A stretch of 64,000 nt of DNA, taken from contig NC_031768.1 in assembly GCF_001522545.3 (NCBI RefSeq), positions 7,625,555 to 7,689,554 on the forward strand, written 5' to 3'. Under the pieces are notes generated by a model. It saw nothing but the letters and a program-made list of their open reading frames with translations, ran no database searches and had not been told where the DNA came from. Position 1 is the first letter of the stretch, and each line of letters opens with the position of its first letter. Source of the stretch: Parus major. Taxonomy: Eukaryota; Chordata; Aves; Passeriformes; Paridae. Shown one piece after another: positions 1 to 11,224 of this stretch. Made by a program: the position numbers and the translations under genes.

Positions 1-889
1 GTGGGGGCTGAGCTTGCCCGCAGGGCATGTTTGTGACGCGGAAAAGTGGTTCCCGAGCAGCCGCAGCGGCGGAATGAAAATCTGCCGAAATAGATGCGCT
101 AAGCGGCGCTCGGCCCCAGCCGTGCCCTCCCGAGGGGACCGCCCGAGGCCCTCGTGTCCCGCGGGCTGCTCTCGTCCTCCCAGGAACATCCCCGCACTGA
201 CCCTCGGCTCCCTGTCCCTGCCGCAGGACAGTCACTGCGCCTGTCCCTCCACAGCCTCCGGTGTCCCTTGGGAACCGCAGAGCCGCTCGGAGCCCAGCGA
301 TCTCGGGCGGGGGCTGCGGGATGCCCCGCAGCTGCCCACGCGTGTGCGGGTGGCCGAGCTCGGGCGCAGAGGGCAGGGCAGTGGGCAAGGGTTCCATCTG
401 CTCCTGCCTTCTGCGATTAGCGCAGACACTAAGTTTCCAGCGCCTTGTCCGCAGTTTCAGCTTGTTTTTCTTCCTAATTATTTTTTTAAGACTCGATGAC
501 TTCTCTGTGTGGGTTGTGCCGCTTTTTTTTTTTTTTTTTTCCTTTTTTTTTATTTTTTGGTTGGGTGATTTTTAAAAAATTTTTGGTTGGTTGGTTGCTG
601 GGGTTTTTTTCCCTCTGGTTTTGTCTGCTCTGCGCTGCAGTGGGGATTTTGAGCTGTAGAACCCGAAACCGGGAGCCGTGACTAATTTAGGGGTGTATTT
701 CTTCAGTGAGTTCATTTTAAGACAGTAAAATTTAAAAGATGGAGTGGAGGGGCTGTGAGAGGGAGAGAGGCAGGTACGCGGTGCTATGGCTCTGGTGAAG
801 TTTAATGCACCCTGAAACACGTACGGGGCGCTCGGTGTGCGGGGCTGGGGGCGCGGGGGGTGGACAGGCAGCCCGTAACGAGCAGATTG
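1..889. other. GC-rich flank followed by T-rich tract
   Basis: CpG-rich to about 420, then T-rich with poly-T runs at about 523-560 and 604-613, then mixed sequence with CpG-rich end at 820-880. Open frames here lack any domain. Nothing further recognised. Confidence 0.5.
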
Positions 890-1370
890 CCGTATGATTT
901 AGAGCGATGATGAGGTTTATCATTTGAACACTGATGAATTCAGGGAACATGAGAGCTGCAATTGACATTCCTAAAAACAATTAAATCGGTGGGGAGTACT
1001 GCTGGAAAATCGATACGGCCCAATGTAATACGGTTTGACTATAAACAGATTCCTCCCGTAGTAATAAACCACGAAGTGAGTGTGAAGTACCGCTATTCCC
1101 TGGCTGAAAAAAGGTCTTCTCCCGTCAGCGTCTCAAAACACATCCCCCCTCGCCCTCGGCAATGCTCCCCGGCTCCCGCGGTGCGTCCTGGTGAGCCGGG
1201 GCGACGGTACCAAATACCTTTGTGAAATTCTCCAGCAGCAAACGTTCATAACCCCGAGAAGAGGTCGGGGGAGGTATTTAAATAGCTTCCCGAATAAGTA
1301 GCGAGCTCCTTTGGTCTTGGACGAAAATAAACTGAGAGTTAAGCTTTAAATATCCAGGCTTGATTTAAGA
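890..1370. promoter_or_regulatory. AT-rich block, candidate conserved element
   Basis: AT-rich, low-CpG, repeat-free sequence between GC-rich flanks. It holds GATGAGGTTTATCATTTG, ACAATTAAATCGG, CCCAATGTAATACGG, GTAATAAACCACG and GGTATTTAAATAGC. The texture suggests a conserved non-coding element. No exon recognised. Confidence 0.3.
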
Positions 1371-1374
1371 GCAC

Positions 1375-4300
1375 GATGCACTCGGCTGAGTACGCTCTCG
1401 GGGTGGCCCCCCGAGAGGAGGCCAAGGAAAGGAAGGAGAAAGGGAACTGTGAGGGAAGGGAGGGTAAAGAGGAAGAATGAGGAATGGAAGGGAAAGGAGG
1501 CCTCCGGGCCCCGCTCGGGCTGTGCCGCCCCCGCTGCTCGCCGCTAAGCGCGAGGGCGACGTTTCCTGCGTCCCCTCGGTCGGATTTGGGGGGATGTGGG
1601 GAACCTCGCCGGCGCCACGGCCCCGCATCGCGTGGAGGCTTCCAACAAGAGAGCGAGGGAAGCCCGGCTGGGCTCCGAGTCCGCGCAGGGACCGGGAACG
1701 ACACGGGGGCCCAGCTCGGCTCCCCGGGGACCACCCCCCCCACGCCTCTGGCGGCTCCCACTGGAGAGAAGCTCCGGGGAAGAAAAGGGGAAACCGGCGC
1801 CAGGCAAACCCCGGGGGCGTTTGCGGAGCTGGCTTTCATTTCGGCTTTGGCTGGCGAGCGGAGCGCTCGGGGCCGCCGAGCCCCGCTGTGCCCGCGGCTT
1901 GGCACGGGCAGGCAGCGCGGCTGCCAGCGCCGCCCTCCGCGGGCCGCGATCGTGCGGTTTGCAAAGCAGCGGCTGCACGCCGGGGGCCCCCGCCCGCGGG
2001 CGGTGGCCAAGCCCCGCAGGGGACGCCTGGCAGGGCCCGGGGGCCGCCGCCGTGCGCCGGGAGGGGGCGGAAAGCGCCCGCTTCCCGCGGGACCGCCGCT
2101 CTCGGCCGGCTGCGAGGGAAACAGGATCCCGCTGCCGTGCGCTGCACGGGAGCCTGTTCCTGGCAGCCGCCGGCTTCCCGGTGCCTCCAAGGAAGAGGAT
2201 ACAAGTTGAATATTGTTTGTGCGGCCGGGACAAAATATATCCAGGGCTGACGGGGATGGGGGAGGGGGGAGGGGGGAGGGATTGTGTTCGTCCGCCCATG
2301 ATGAATAATCCGGGCCGGCCTCCCGGCTGTGGCGGCCAAATCGCTCTTGGATCTGCCAAGAGATCAGCCGCTACCTCTGCCCGCGCCTCGGGCGCCGTTG
2401 GCCTTTCCCCGGCTGGCTCTGGCAGCACGCACATCGCAGCCGCCGAGCGCACGGCGCTGCCTCCGCCGGGGCCATCCGCCCGAGGGCCGGGCCGCAGCAT
2501 CTGCATCAGCCTGGGACGGAGAACGGGGGACGGGTGCACAAAGGGCGGTAGCGAACTTTGGAGAGGAGTGGGGTTTTCCCCGGTCCGGGGATGCCGGCGG
2601 CAGGTGGAGGCTGCGCCGCTGCCCCGCGCAGCCCGTGGCGGGGGGCACGGCGGGGAGCGGAGCCCCGGGCTGCGTGGTGCGAGACCTGTTGACCCTTCCT
2701 CTCCCCGCCCGCCCGGCCGTCTGGTGGGAACAAACACAAGCTGTTCCGGACCGGGGCCGCGCAGCTGGCCCGGCGGTGGCGGCGGAGCGCTGCCAAAGAG
2801 GCCGCAGGGAAGGTCCTCGGGTTTCCCGCAAGCGCACACACACGCGGCCGCCCGGGCGCGGCGCTGGGACCGCTCCCAGCCGCCGTCAGCGGCGGGGGCC
2901 CCGCGTCTGTGTATGTGTGTGTGTGCGGGGGTGGGGGGGTGTGCGGGTGCTGACGTGCCCGGAGAGCAGCCGGGGACGGCGGGAGGCTCCGTGTGTGTGC
3001 AAGTGTGAGGCGGCGAGCGCCTGCGAGACGATGTGCGTGGGGAGCGGGAGCGCGCTGCGAGGGAAGCGGCGCGCGTGTGCCTGCGTGGGAAAGCCTGCGC
3101 TTGTTCGATCGCGTGTGCGGGTCGGCGTGAGTGTGTGTGACTGTGTGTGTGACAGCCCGGGTGTGAAAGCGGGAGAGAAAGGGAACGTGAGAGGTCCTCG
3201 GCGTGTGTCCCAGCTGATAGAAGCAGCGAATGTGTGAGAGCTGCCGTGCTTCCCCCGGAGGATGCGGTGCCCGTGCGAGAGGGCCATCGAGTGTGCGTGG
3301 GAATAAATGTGCGTGTGACACGGAACGTGTGAGTGACACGGCACGATCGAGAAGCGGCAGTGCGTGTGCCACACGGAGCGTATGCGTGACACGGTGTACG
3401 AGAGGCGGCGTGCCCGTGTGACTCAGCGTGCGACCGTGTGAGTGCACGCGTGGGCGAGAGCTGCCGAGCCGCTCGGGGGGCGGACGCGCTGCGGGGCCGA
3501 GGAAGCCGGGCAGAAACTATGCCCCGCTGCCTCGCTGGCGCCCTGCCCGGGAGGCCCCCACTGCCGGGACCGCCCGCGGAGCCTATTTGCCAGCGGCGGT
3601 CCCGTCCCTTCGCCGGACGGAGCCCCGGGGCCCGTCCGCCCCCGCGCAGCGCAGTGCGGCCGGCGCCCGCCGGAGGAGGGAGCTCCCGGGGCAAGAGCCG
3701 CGGCTGGGCGGGCAGCGGGCCATGGAGGAGGGACCCCACGCCCCTCCCCTCGCGCTCAGCGCCGAGGGCCGTTCTGCCCGTCCCCACCTTGTTTGTGTGC
3801 GGCAGGAACTGGGATTTTCCATCTGCCTGCTCCGCTGGTCGTGACCTCCGCGCAGAGCTCGCAGGCACCGGCTCTCGTGAGCGGGCCCGGGCAGCGGGAG
3901 CTGCCGCCGCCTCCCCGGAGGAGAACGCTAATCCTCACACGGGCTCCCGGTGTGAAAAGGGGACGATGGCAACTGCGGGGGGAAGGGATGGAACTGGCGG
4001 TGGGAGGCCCTGGAGACCTGCCCTTCCCGGGGAACCCTGCCAGTCCTGTCCTGCCTCTGCACGTCCAACTACTTCGGCACAAGTTTGCGTTTTCCTGCCC
4101 CGGCCCGATCCCTCCTGCCAAGGGCAGCATAGGCCCTTAGAGGGGTTTCGGGGGAAGGGAATCCCCAGCTTGCTTACACCACAGGGAGCAGGCAACCCCG
4201 CTGTGGCTGTTGATGCGCTGACGAGAGCAAGGCCCTTAGTTCGGCGCGGGAATCTGCTCCTGCTCCGCTGGATCCCAGAAACACGAGCAACTGCATGAGA

Positions 4301-4625
4301 AAGACGCTGTGCCGGTACGGGAGCCTGTTCCCACTTGCGGCTGTGAAACTGGCGCCCGAAAAGGCTGGCGGGAGGGTGGGACGCGGACACCGGTCCTGCT
4401 TGCTCTGGCAGGGAGGGGAGAGGGAGCTCTGAGCAGCCGCGCAGCCCCGGCCGTATCCGGGTCTCGGGTCGGCTCGTCCTTTCCCGCTCCCGGCCACGGG
4501 CTGCCGGGTGCTGCCCCGCCGCTGGGATCACCCCCGGAGGGGCGGGGGGGCCGGTGGGCTCCGCATGGAGGCGGCACCGAAGCAGCGCTGCGAGGGAGCA
4601 ATGGCTCTTCTCCACCTGCGCTATA
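1375..4625. promoter_or_regulatory. CpG island with GT-rich minisatellite
   Basis: About 3.2 kb, strongly CpG-dense, with GC boxes, a G-quadruplex-prone run at 2254-2280 and the GT/GACACGG minisatellite at 2900-3450. The minus-strand frame stays open for 774 codons over 1544-3868, but its residues are low-complexity Arg/Pro/Ala/Ser/His/Thr and it contains no recognisable domain, so it is not called as a gene. Confidence 0.5.
2900..3450. repeat. Decayed GTGT / GACACGG minisatellite
   Basis: About 550 bp enriched in GTGTG, GCGTGTG and GTGACACGG. Similar segments lie roughly 53 bp apart: GAGTGACACGGCACGATCGA at about 3332 and GCGTGACACGGTGTACGAGA at about 3386, both followed by AGCGGC or GGCGGC. 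Alternating purine-pyrimidine steps are common, so Z-DNA-prone. Confidence 0.6.
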
Positions 4626-4629
4626 GAAC

Positions 4630-6735
4630 AGAGGCTGGCTCTGTCTGAGCAGCCAGTAGTGATAAGAGCTGATTTACAGGTAGGGGTGAAACGTGCTCTG
4701 AAAATCTCGTGACACTTTCCTCCAGTGGATTCAAGTAATATATAAAGACCGTGAGGTGGCGATCTCCCGGGTAGCTCCTAGGATGCGTGGCGTTGTTGTT
4801 AACACATGTTTCAATTTTGGATTGAGACTGTCAATTACCCGCTGAGCTGTGAGTCTTAGCCTCAGGCGGGCTGGGAAGAGGGGACGGGTGTATTTATTAA
4901 CCTCTGAAGCCTGGCGAAGATGCGCTTCCGGCCTCTCGCTCGGCCTTTCTCGCACCTTCCCTCAGACCCTGCAGGTGCCACCCGGGCTGCCCCGGTGGCT
5001 TCCGCTGCCCATGGCAGCCATGCTCTGCCTCCTCCGGCCCCTGCAGAGGCTCTCAGACCTCGCATGGGCACAGCACCGCGATGAGCCCCACAGCTGCGGC
5101 CGGAGGAGGTGGTTCGCCCCGACCAAGCCGAGGCGGCTGTCTTGGCCAAAACGACCCCGGTCGGAGCGAGGAAATGCGCGGGCAGCGTTTCCCTTTGCTT
5201 CCCAAATACATTCTCTCTCTCTCGGTCGGAAAAACAGGCCAGCTCTCCTTAGCCTAGTCGTTTTGGTTTAGGGCTTTTTCCCGGAGCGGAAGAGACCCCC
5301 ATCTCCCCGGGAGCATAAGCAAACAGTTCCGAGAGCCCGCTCCAGAGGCTGAAGCGGAAGGGCTGACAATTAACATTTCCTCTTGTAGGAGAGATCTGCA
5401 GGCAGATCGCTCGGGAAGCGCATCGCCCCCTCCCGCGGCGTGCCCTCGCCGCATCGCACGGTGTCTGCTAAGCACTATGCGCTGTTTGGGGAGGAGATTT
5501 CTTTCTGGAAGAGCCTGCCCGCTGCCCCGGACCCTGCCCCGCACTGCCCCGGGCACGCTCCGCTAGAGCAGCCCGGGGAGGCCCCCAGCATCGCCGTTTG
5601 CCCTTTTTACGTCTCCACCGTTCCCCTGCAATCACCTGAAAACAAGCCGCCCTAACTCGCTCAGCGCAGCGCCTCTGCCGCTTGCCTTTCCCTTTCCCTT
5701 TCCCTTTCCCTTTCCCTTTCCCTTTCCCTTTCCCTCTTCCTCCCGCCCTGACCTCCCAAACTTCGCTGGTCGGGGCCGAGTCGAGCCCGGCGACCCCCGC
5801 ACGGCCCCGTACGCCTCTCTGTGCTGGGAGCCGCGAGTGCGTCTCTCCGCACCAAGCCTCCGTGACGAGAAAGGCATCGTAGGCAGCCTATAAATAATTT
5901 CCATTATGTTCAGCTGACAGCGCGAGGCGATTAATTTTAATAGCTGTATATTTGCCTGTTTCTCCTAATGCTCTGTAATGAGATGAGAAGCCATCCAACC
6001 CCAGATGGCTCCAGCCGCCTCGTTATTTATTTATTTTGTGTGTGCGTGTGTGCAAAAGAGGGGCGAAGGGGAGGGGGGGCGGCGGTTCCTGCGGGACCGG
6101 CAGCCCCCCCGGAGCTGCCCCTCTCCCCGCCGCTCCCCGTATCGCCCCCGGGACTGCCCGCGGGCCGTAGGAGCCATCATGACACTGCACATTCAGCCGC
6201 CCGGGCTTTGCCACTCGTGCGAGGGGCCGTGGCAAGCAGGACCGGGGGCCACCACCGGCTGGGTGTTTCGGGAATATTTATTTATTCTCTCCGGTCGCGC
6301 AGAGAGTGACTGCGGGAGCGCCGGGGGCCGATCGGCGCGGGAGTAAATGCAGAGGATCGATGTCGTTCGGGGTGAGGGGCGGGCGAAGGGGACCACGGAT
6401 CAAAGCCCATCCTATTAACCTAAATTTCGGCTCTGCGTGGCCTGCGGTCCGGGGGCCGGCGGGAGGGGAGCGCTTTGTGGGAGCCGGGAAGCGACCACGC
6501 CGCCCGCCGCCGGCACCAGCCAGCGACGTGGTGGTGGTGGTGTGTGTGTGGCGGTGTGACAAAGCCTCGCCGCGCTGAGCAAGCTGTCCCTCAGCCCAGG
6601 AGGCGGGCGGGGGAAGGGAGGGTGAAGGGAGGTTTCGACATGTAGGAACGGCGGAGCGAGTCCCAGATTTGGGGACTCCAAAGCGGGGGAGGGGGAGACG
6701 GGGGCATTCCCTGGTAGGACGAGGCTGCTTAACCA
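4630..6735. promoter_or_regulatory. CpG islands with AT inserts and hexamer tract
   Basis: CpG-rich at 4900-5880 and 6060-6640, with AT-richer inserts at 4640-4850 and 5885-6045. The second insert has GGCGATTAATTTTAATAGC and CTCTAATG-like words and TTATTTATTTATTTTGTG. A perfect (TTTCCC)8 tract sits at 5687-5734 and a (TGG)n/(TG)n stretch at 6529-6550. No gene supported. Confidence 0.4.
5687..5734 (+). repeat. (TTTCCC)8 hexamer tract
   Basis: Eight perfect TTTCCC units. The complement is homopurine (GGGAAA)8, able to form triplex or G-quadruplex structure. It resembles, but is not, the vertebrate telomere repeat CCCTAA. Confidence 0.97.
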
Positions 6736-6739
6736 GGTG

Positions 6740-8295
6740 GAACAGCACCGAGGCGAGCACCTGTGTCTTTTTCTAAAAGGCGTGTACTGATAATTACGAG
6801 AGTTAATTGCATTGCTTTGAAGGTCATTTGAAGTTACGGGGCTGTATTTTCTTTTCAGGCTAGCAGACAATGCCCGTGCACTGTTTTAAATGTAAATCAG
6901 AGGGTATCCGCATAAACCTGTATTGTAGGATCGAGGCGTAATGGATTCACTCCGGCTGTGCCTGAGCTCTCCACAATACAGCTGAGCAGCCGAGCTGCGA
7001 GCGCGCCGGGGTTTCTCTGCGGAAACGCAGTTGCCGAAGAACATGAAAAGCATTAAATCGTGACGGGAAGGGGGCGGCGGGGGGGATGCGTTTACGCTCG
7101 GGGGTGGGGGGGAATCTCGGGACCGAAAGATGCGTTGCAGCGGCGCAGCCACCCGTCGCTAGCAGCCAGGAAGTTTCTCACCCCGGAGAGACACGGGGCT
7201 GGCGTGTCACGCACCGTGGTACCGCCGGGGATGGCCCCTGGCACCGCTCCTCCCGCGGGCGTGGAGAGGCATCGTCCCTTGTTCCCTGCCATGCCCCATC
7301 TCGGGCACGGCCGTTCCCAAAGGCTGCTCGCTCCTGCGGAGCGCCGGGGAAGAAAGGCTGGTCGTCCCCAGGCCCGGAGGACCTTGTTCTCGCCGCCCCC
7401 TCCTGGGTGTGGGGCAAGTTCCGACCCGGCCCATCCAGAGGAATGTGGCATAAGGATGACCGGCCTTTACTCAACCCCACTGCCTCTGAGCCTTCATTAA
7501 TCGCACCGCCCGGGGCCGCGGCGTACCGCCGAGCTGGCCTGCCATGCGATTAGCCCGACGCCCCGGGGTACGGCTCTTCCCGGCGGCGCTGACAGCCAGC
7601 TCGGCCCCCGTTGCCCCCGCTCCGGCACCTGCGAGCAGCTCCGCCGGAGGCGAGGACGTGCGGAGGAGTCCGCGGAGAGCTTTTCTTCTCTCCCCCTTTC
7701 CCCACTAACAGGGCACCGCTCGCAAGACGGTCGCGCCTCACGGAACAAACGTTCATTGATTTCCACCGCCGGGCTGCGGAGGGACGTGGGGCGCCTGGGG
7801 AGCGGACAGCCGAGCAGTGCCGCGCTCCTGGCCCTGCAAACAGCGGCGGAGAGGGGGCCACGAACCGGGGAGGGACCCGACCGCATCCCAGATGGGAGGG
7901 TGTGCGCACTTCCGCGGGGCCGCCTGCAAGGGAGGATGTTCCTCTCCCCAAGGATGTGCCGGTGGTTCGGGGTTGGCTCCCAGAGGAGCAGAGGGGCCGC
8001 AGGGCGAGAGGTGGCCGCGGGAGATGCGGTCCGTCCCTTCCCGCGATGCCGGGCCACCCTCATGCAGATCGTTCCGTGTCACCTCCCTGATGGCAACCAC
8101 CATCCGCCTCTCCAGAAAAGTCGTCAGCCCGGTACCGCCGCTTCCCCCGTTGTCCACGGCAACCAGCGTATCTGATTGAACCTCGTTGTAGGCAGTGACA
8201 CCCGCGTAATGGATCATCCTGTCAGTGCTTTTTTATCACAGGCATTTATTTTGGTCACGGCTGGTGATAACTTTGGTGTTTATCCCTTGTGTCAT
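6740..8295. promoter_or_regulatory. AT block, CpG island, AT block
   Basis: AT-moderate at 6760-7050 (CTGATAATTACGAGAGTTAA, GTTTTAAATG), CpG-dense at 7060-8150, then a short CpG-poor block at 8165-8290 with TTTTTTATCACAGGC and GTGATAACTTTGG. No gene supported. Confidence 0.4.
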
Positions 8296-9622
8296 TTCGG
8301 GCCCTGCCGCGATCTCCCTCCCGGGCGGGCGTGCTGGGTGGACAGTGTTGGCTACTCTGGGACGGCGGCTCCCCGCCCCCCTGTCCGGGAACCGCTGCGA
8401 GGGGTGCCCCGATACCCCCCACTACCGCCCTGGGCTTCCGCGGCCCCGGCTGGGGACGTATCGATCTGTTTGGTTTGGTTTGGTTTGGTTAAGCGCCCTC
8501 CCCCGATCGCCCCAGCCTCCCCGGGGCCGGGTTATCTTGGGTCATGCTGGCGCGGAGCGCCGGGTGCGGTAAGAGGCTCCGGCGGAGCCCTGGTGCAGGA
8601 GGGAGCCGGGGGAAGAAAGTGCCGTTCGCAATTCTCCATCAATCCAGACACTTCAAAAGTAAATAAAGCAGGGCAGGGCAGGGCCTCCAGGGAGGGCAGA
8701 GAAGAGGCCTCTGACAGGCGACTGTCCAGGGCGGAGCCAGGGCTATTTCCAGCCCGGGAATAACAACACTTGGGCTGCGGTGGCTTCGACCCGCGTGTCC
8801 AGGAAAGACCGGATCGGGGTGTTTGTTTTGCTTTTAATTATTATTTTGACGGCGGGCTGACGCAGCGCAGGCAAACAATAACCCCAAGCTGTCCGAGAGG
8901 GGCACCGGGGAGCAGCGCCGCCCCAGCCACGGGGGAAAGAGCCCAGCGAGGGGGCTGGCGCGGGGCCAGGTTCGCTCCCTCCCGCGGAGGTCGGGGCCAG
9001 AGCCACGGGGCCGGGAGGAGCCCGCTGAGGCTGCCGGCCGGGGGTGGCCCCGCAGGGAGGCAGCGGGAGGCGGCGCGGCGGGCGGGGAGGGCCGGTGAGA
9101 AGCAGGACCGGGGCCCCCGGCGCGCTTGCGGGCGGGGGTGTGGGGAGAGGCCGCCGCTGTTATCTGGGTCACTGGGGTTAGAGGGAGCAGCTGATAGAAA
9201 CAGAGGAGCTGAGCTCCCGCTGCTGCAGAGATAGAGCCGCGATATGGGCCAGGCAGGCACCGAGCTGGAGGAAGGGCGGGAGGGAGGGAAAGAGGGAGGA
9301 GGAGGCGGCGGCTCGTTCCGGCTCCCGAGCCGAGCCCAGGTGCGCTGTGGTTTCCCTGCGCTCAGCGCTGTGTTCGGCGGCCCCCCTTCCCTCGCTCCCC
9401 ATCCCCCGTCCTCCTCCCCATCTCCCTCCAACGTTTAACCCTTTCCCACCTCCGCGGGGCTTGAGGCTGAGGCGTGCGTTGGCCCGGCCGCGTCCCCTGC
9501 GGTTCCCCACTCCCTCCGTGGCAGAGACTGATCACGGTGGGGGAGAGCGAGGGGGGGCCCGGGGGGGTTGGCCTTGTGCTGCCGAGCACCGCCCTCGGGC
9601 AGCTCCCGGGACCCGGCTTTGT

Positions 9623-9623
9623 A

Positions 9624-9658
<35 letters not shown>
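9623..9658 (+). repeat. (AC)11 microsatellite with interruption
   Basis: Eleven AC units, then TCGC, then another ACACACAC stretch. Simple sequence within a CpG island. Confidence 0.93.
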
Positions 9659-9961
9659 CCAGCTGCGCTGAGCCGAGTCAGCCCCGGGGCCAGCCCCCGC
9701 CTGCCGCTGCCGCTGCCCGTGCGGCCGATCTCGGTTACAGCCAGCCACCCAGCGGGGTTGGCTGCTGCAGCCGCCGCCTTCCTCCTCCTCCCCGGTCCCC
9801 GCCGCCCTTTTCCTTCCTGCTCGGGTTGAGCTGCCCCGGAGCTCCCCTGGCTTGCCGGCGGCGGCCAGTCCCCGCTCCCGGGCCGCTGCCGGCGGGGAGG
9901 CGGATGCGGAGCGACCGGCTAGGGGAAGGGCTCTCCGAGCGCCCCCATCGCGCGCCCAGCC

Positions 9962-10005
9962 CTTTAATCAATTTCACCCTATTAATTATTAATTTTACGC
10001 CAGTC
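9962..10005. promoter_or_regulatory. Homeodomain-rich AT core in a CpG island
   Basis: CTTTAATCAATTTC, then ATTAATTATTAATTTTA: at least four overlapping TAAT cores in about 40 bp with GC-rich DNA immediately on both sides. A cluster like this is a plausible homeodomain-factor platform. No direct evidence of binding. Confidence 0.35.
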
Positions 10006-11224
10006 AAGCTTGCCCAGGAGGAGCGAGGAGGGGGAGGGGAGGCTGATGTCAGTCGGAGGCGGCGGCGGGGCCGTGTGCCAGGCTCCCCGCTCAGCCCCGG
10101 CCCAGCAACTTTCGGCTCCGCTGGCTCGGGCAGCTCCGTTCGCCGAGAACCGGGGGAGACGGCGATTCCCATTCCGGTGAATGATGCGGTCCCCCCCTCG
10201 CACACACATCCACACACGCTCTCCCTCTCTCTTTTCCGCTCCCTCCCCTTCTCTCCCCGCCCGCCCCCCGTGTAGACACATCCATACAAGGGCCCATTGC
10301 ATCGTAGCGATGATGGATCGTGCCTAGCGGGGGTGATTTGGTGTTGATCGCATATTATCACGGGCAGGTTGGACTGGTTGCTGATGGACGGCTTTCTAGC
10401 AAGCCGCTCCTTCCGACGCTCGGGGAAGCAGCTCGATCGAAAAAGCAGCTTGCTTTTAACTCCTTCTCTCACCAGCATGCGTAGGGCAAAGCTTAGCATC
10501 TGTCACAACAGCTCTCCGGATAGCACTTTTCCCTCCTCCCATTCCATTTTCGCCGCGGCAGCCCCGCGCCGGCCGGTTCTCCCCGGCACCGGACGAGCAC
10601 TGGGCAGGTTTGGAGGGGCTGGCGGCGAGGGCTACCCCGGCTCTTCCGCGGGCGAGCTGCCTGCCGGGGGGCGCAGTGCCCTGGAGGAGAGAGATGTACC
10701 TGGGGGACCCCACAGCCGCCCGGGAAGAGCCCCCAGCCCGCCGCCCGGGCTGGAGAGAGCTGCTCTCTCTCCCTCGCCTCCTTCTCGCCTGTTTTTTATG
10801 TAAGTTCCTGCAGATACAAAGGCGGTTTCGTAATACCTCCCGTCTACGAGGACCGGGGACCTTGGCTAACCTTTCGAAAAACTGACTGCAAGTGCCTGGT
10901 AGCGGCCCGCACTGGGCGCACACGGCACCAGGGGAGGGTCAGCGTTTCGGTGGCAAGCACCGAGGTAGCCATGGACCCCCTGCGAAAGGCCTGCTCGCAG
11001 CCTGCCTCCTCAGAAACGCTTCGTGCGAACGCTTATTCTCTGGCGAGAGAGGAGGGCGGTGGAGGGGAGGCTTAACCCTTTCGCTCCGCGCCGCCAGCCG
11101 CCTCCCAGCTGCCCGCCCGCTCCGAGCCGCGCCGTGCCGTGCCGGTCAGCCCCGGGCTCCGGGCACCTCCGCCGGGACGAGCTCGGGTGCTGCCTCGGGA
11201 TAAACTGCCTCTTCTACTCGTGAT

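Larger units (their letters stand above)
8300..11220. promoter_or_regulatory. CpG-rich domain with embedded homeodomain-rich block
   Basis: CpG-dense nearly throughout, with a (GTTTG)4-5 tract at 8468-8490, an (AC)11 microsatellite at 9623-9644, an AT-rich core at 9962-10005 and another CpG-poorer block at 10275-10500. Open frames on both strands are compositional. No gene supported. Confidence 0.45.

Noticed and set aside
1544..3868. A 774-codon minus-strand open frame rich in Arg, Pro, Ala, Ser and His/Thr
   Set aside because: It lies in CpG-dense DNA where stop codons are rare, other frames over the same bases are also open for hundreds of codons, and it shows no domain, splice logic or non-repetitive segment. 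The His/Thr runs come from the GTGT minisatellite.
5687..5734. Possible interstitial telomere repeat
   Set aside because: The unit is TTTCCC/GGGAAA, not CCCTAA/TTAGGG.
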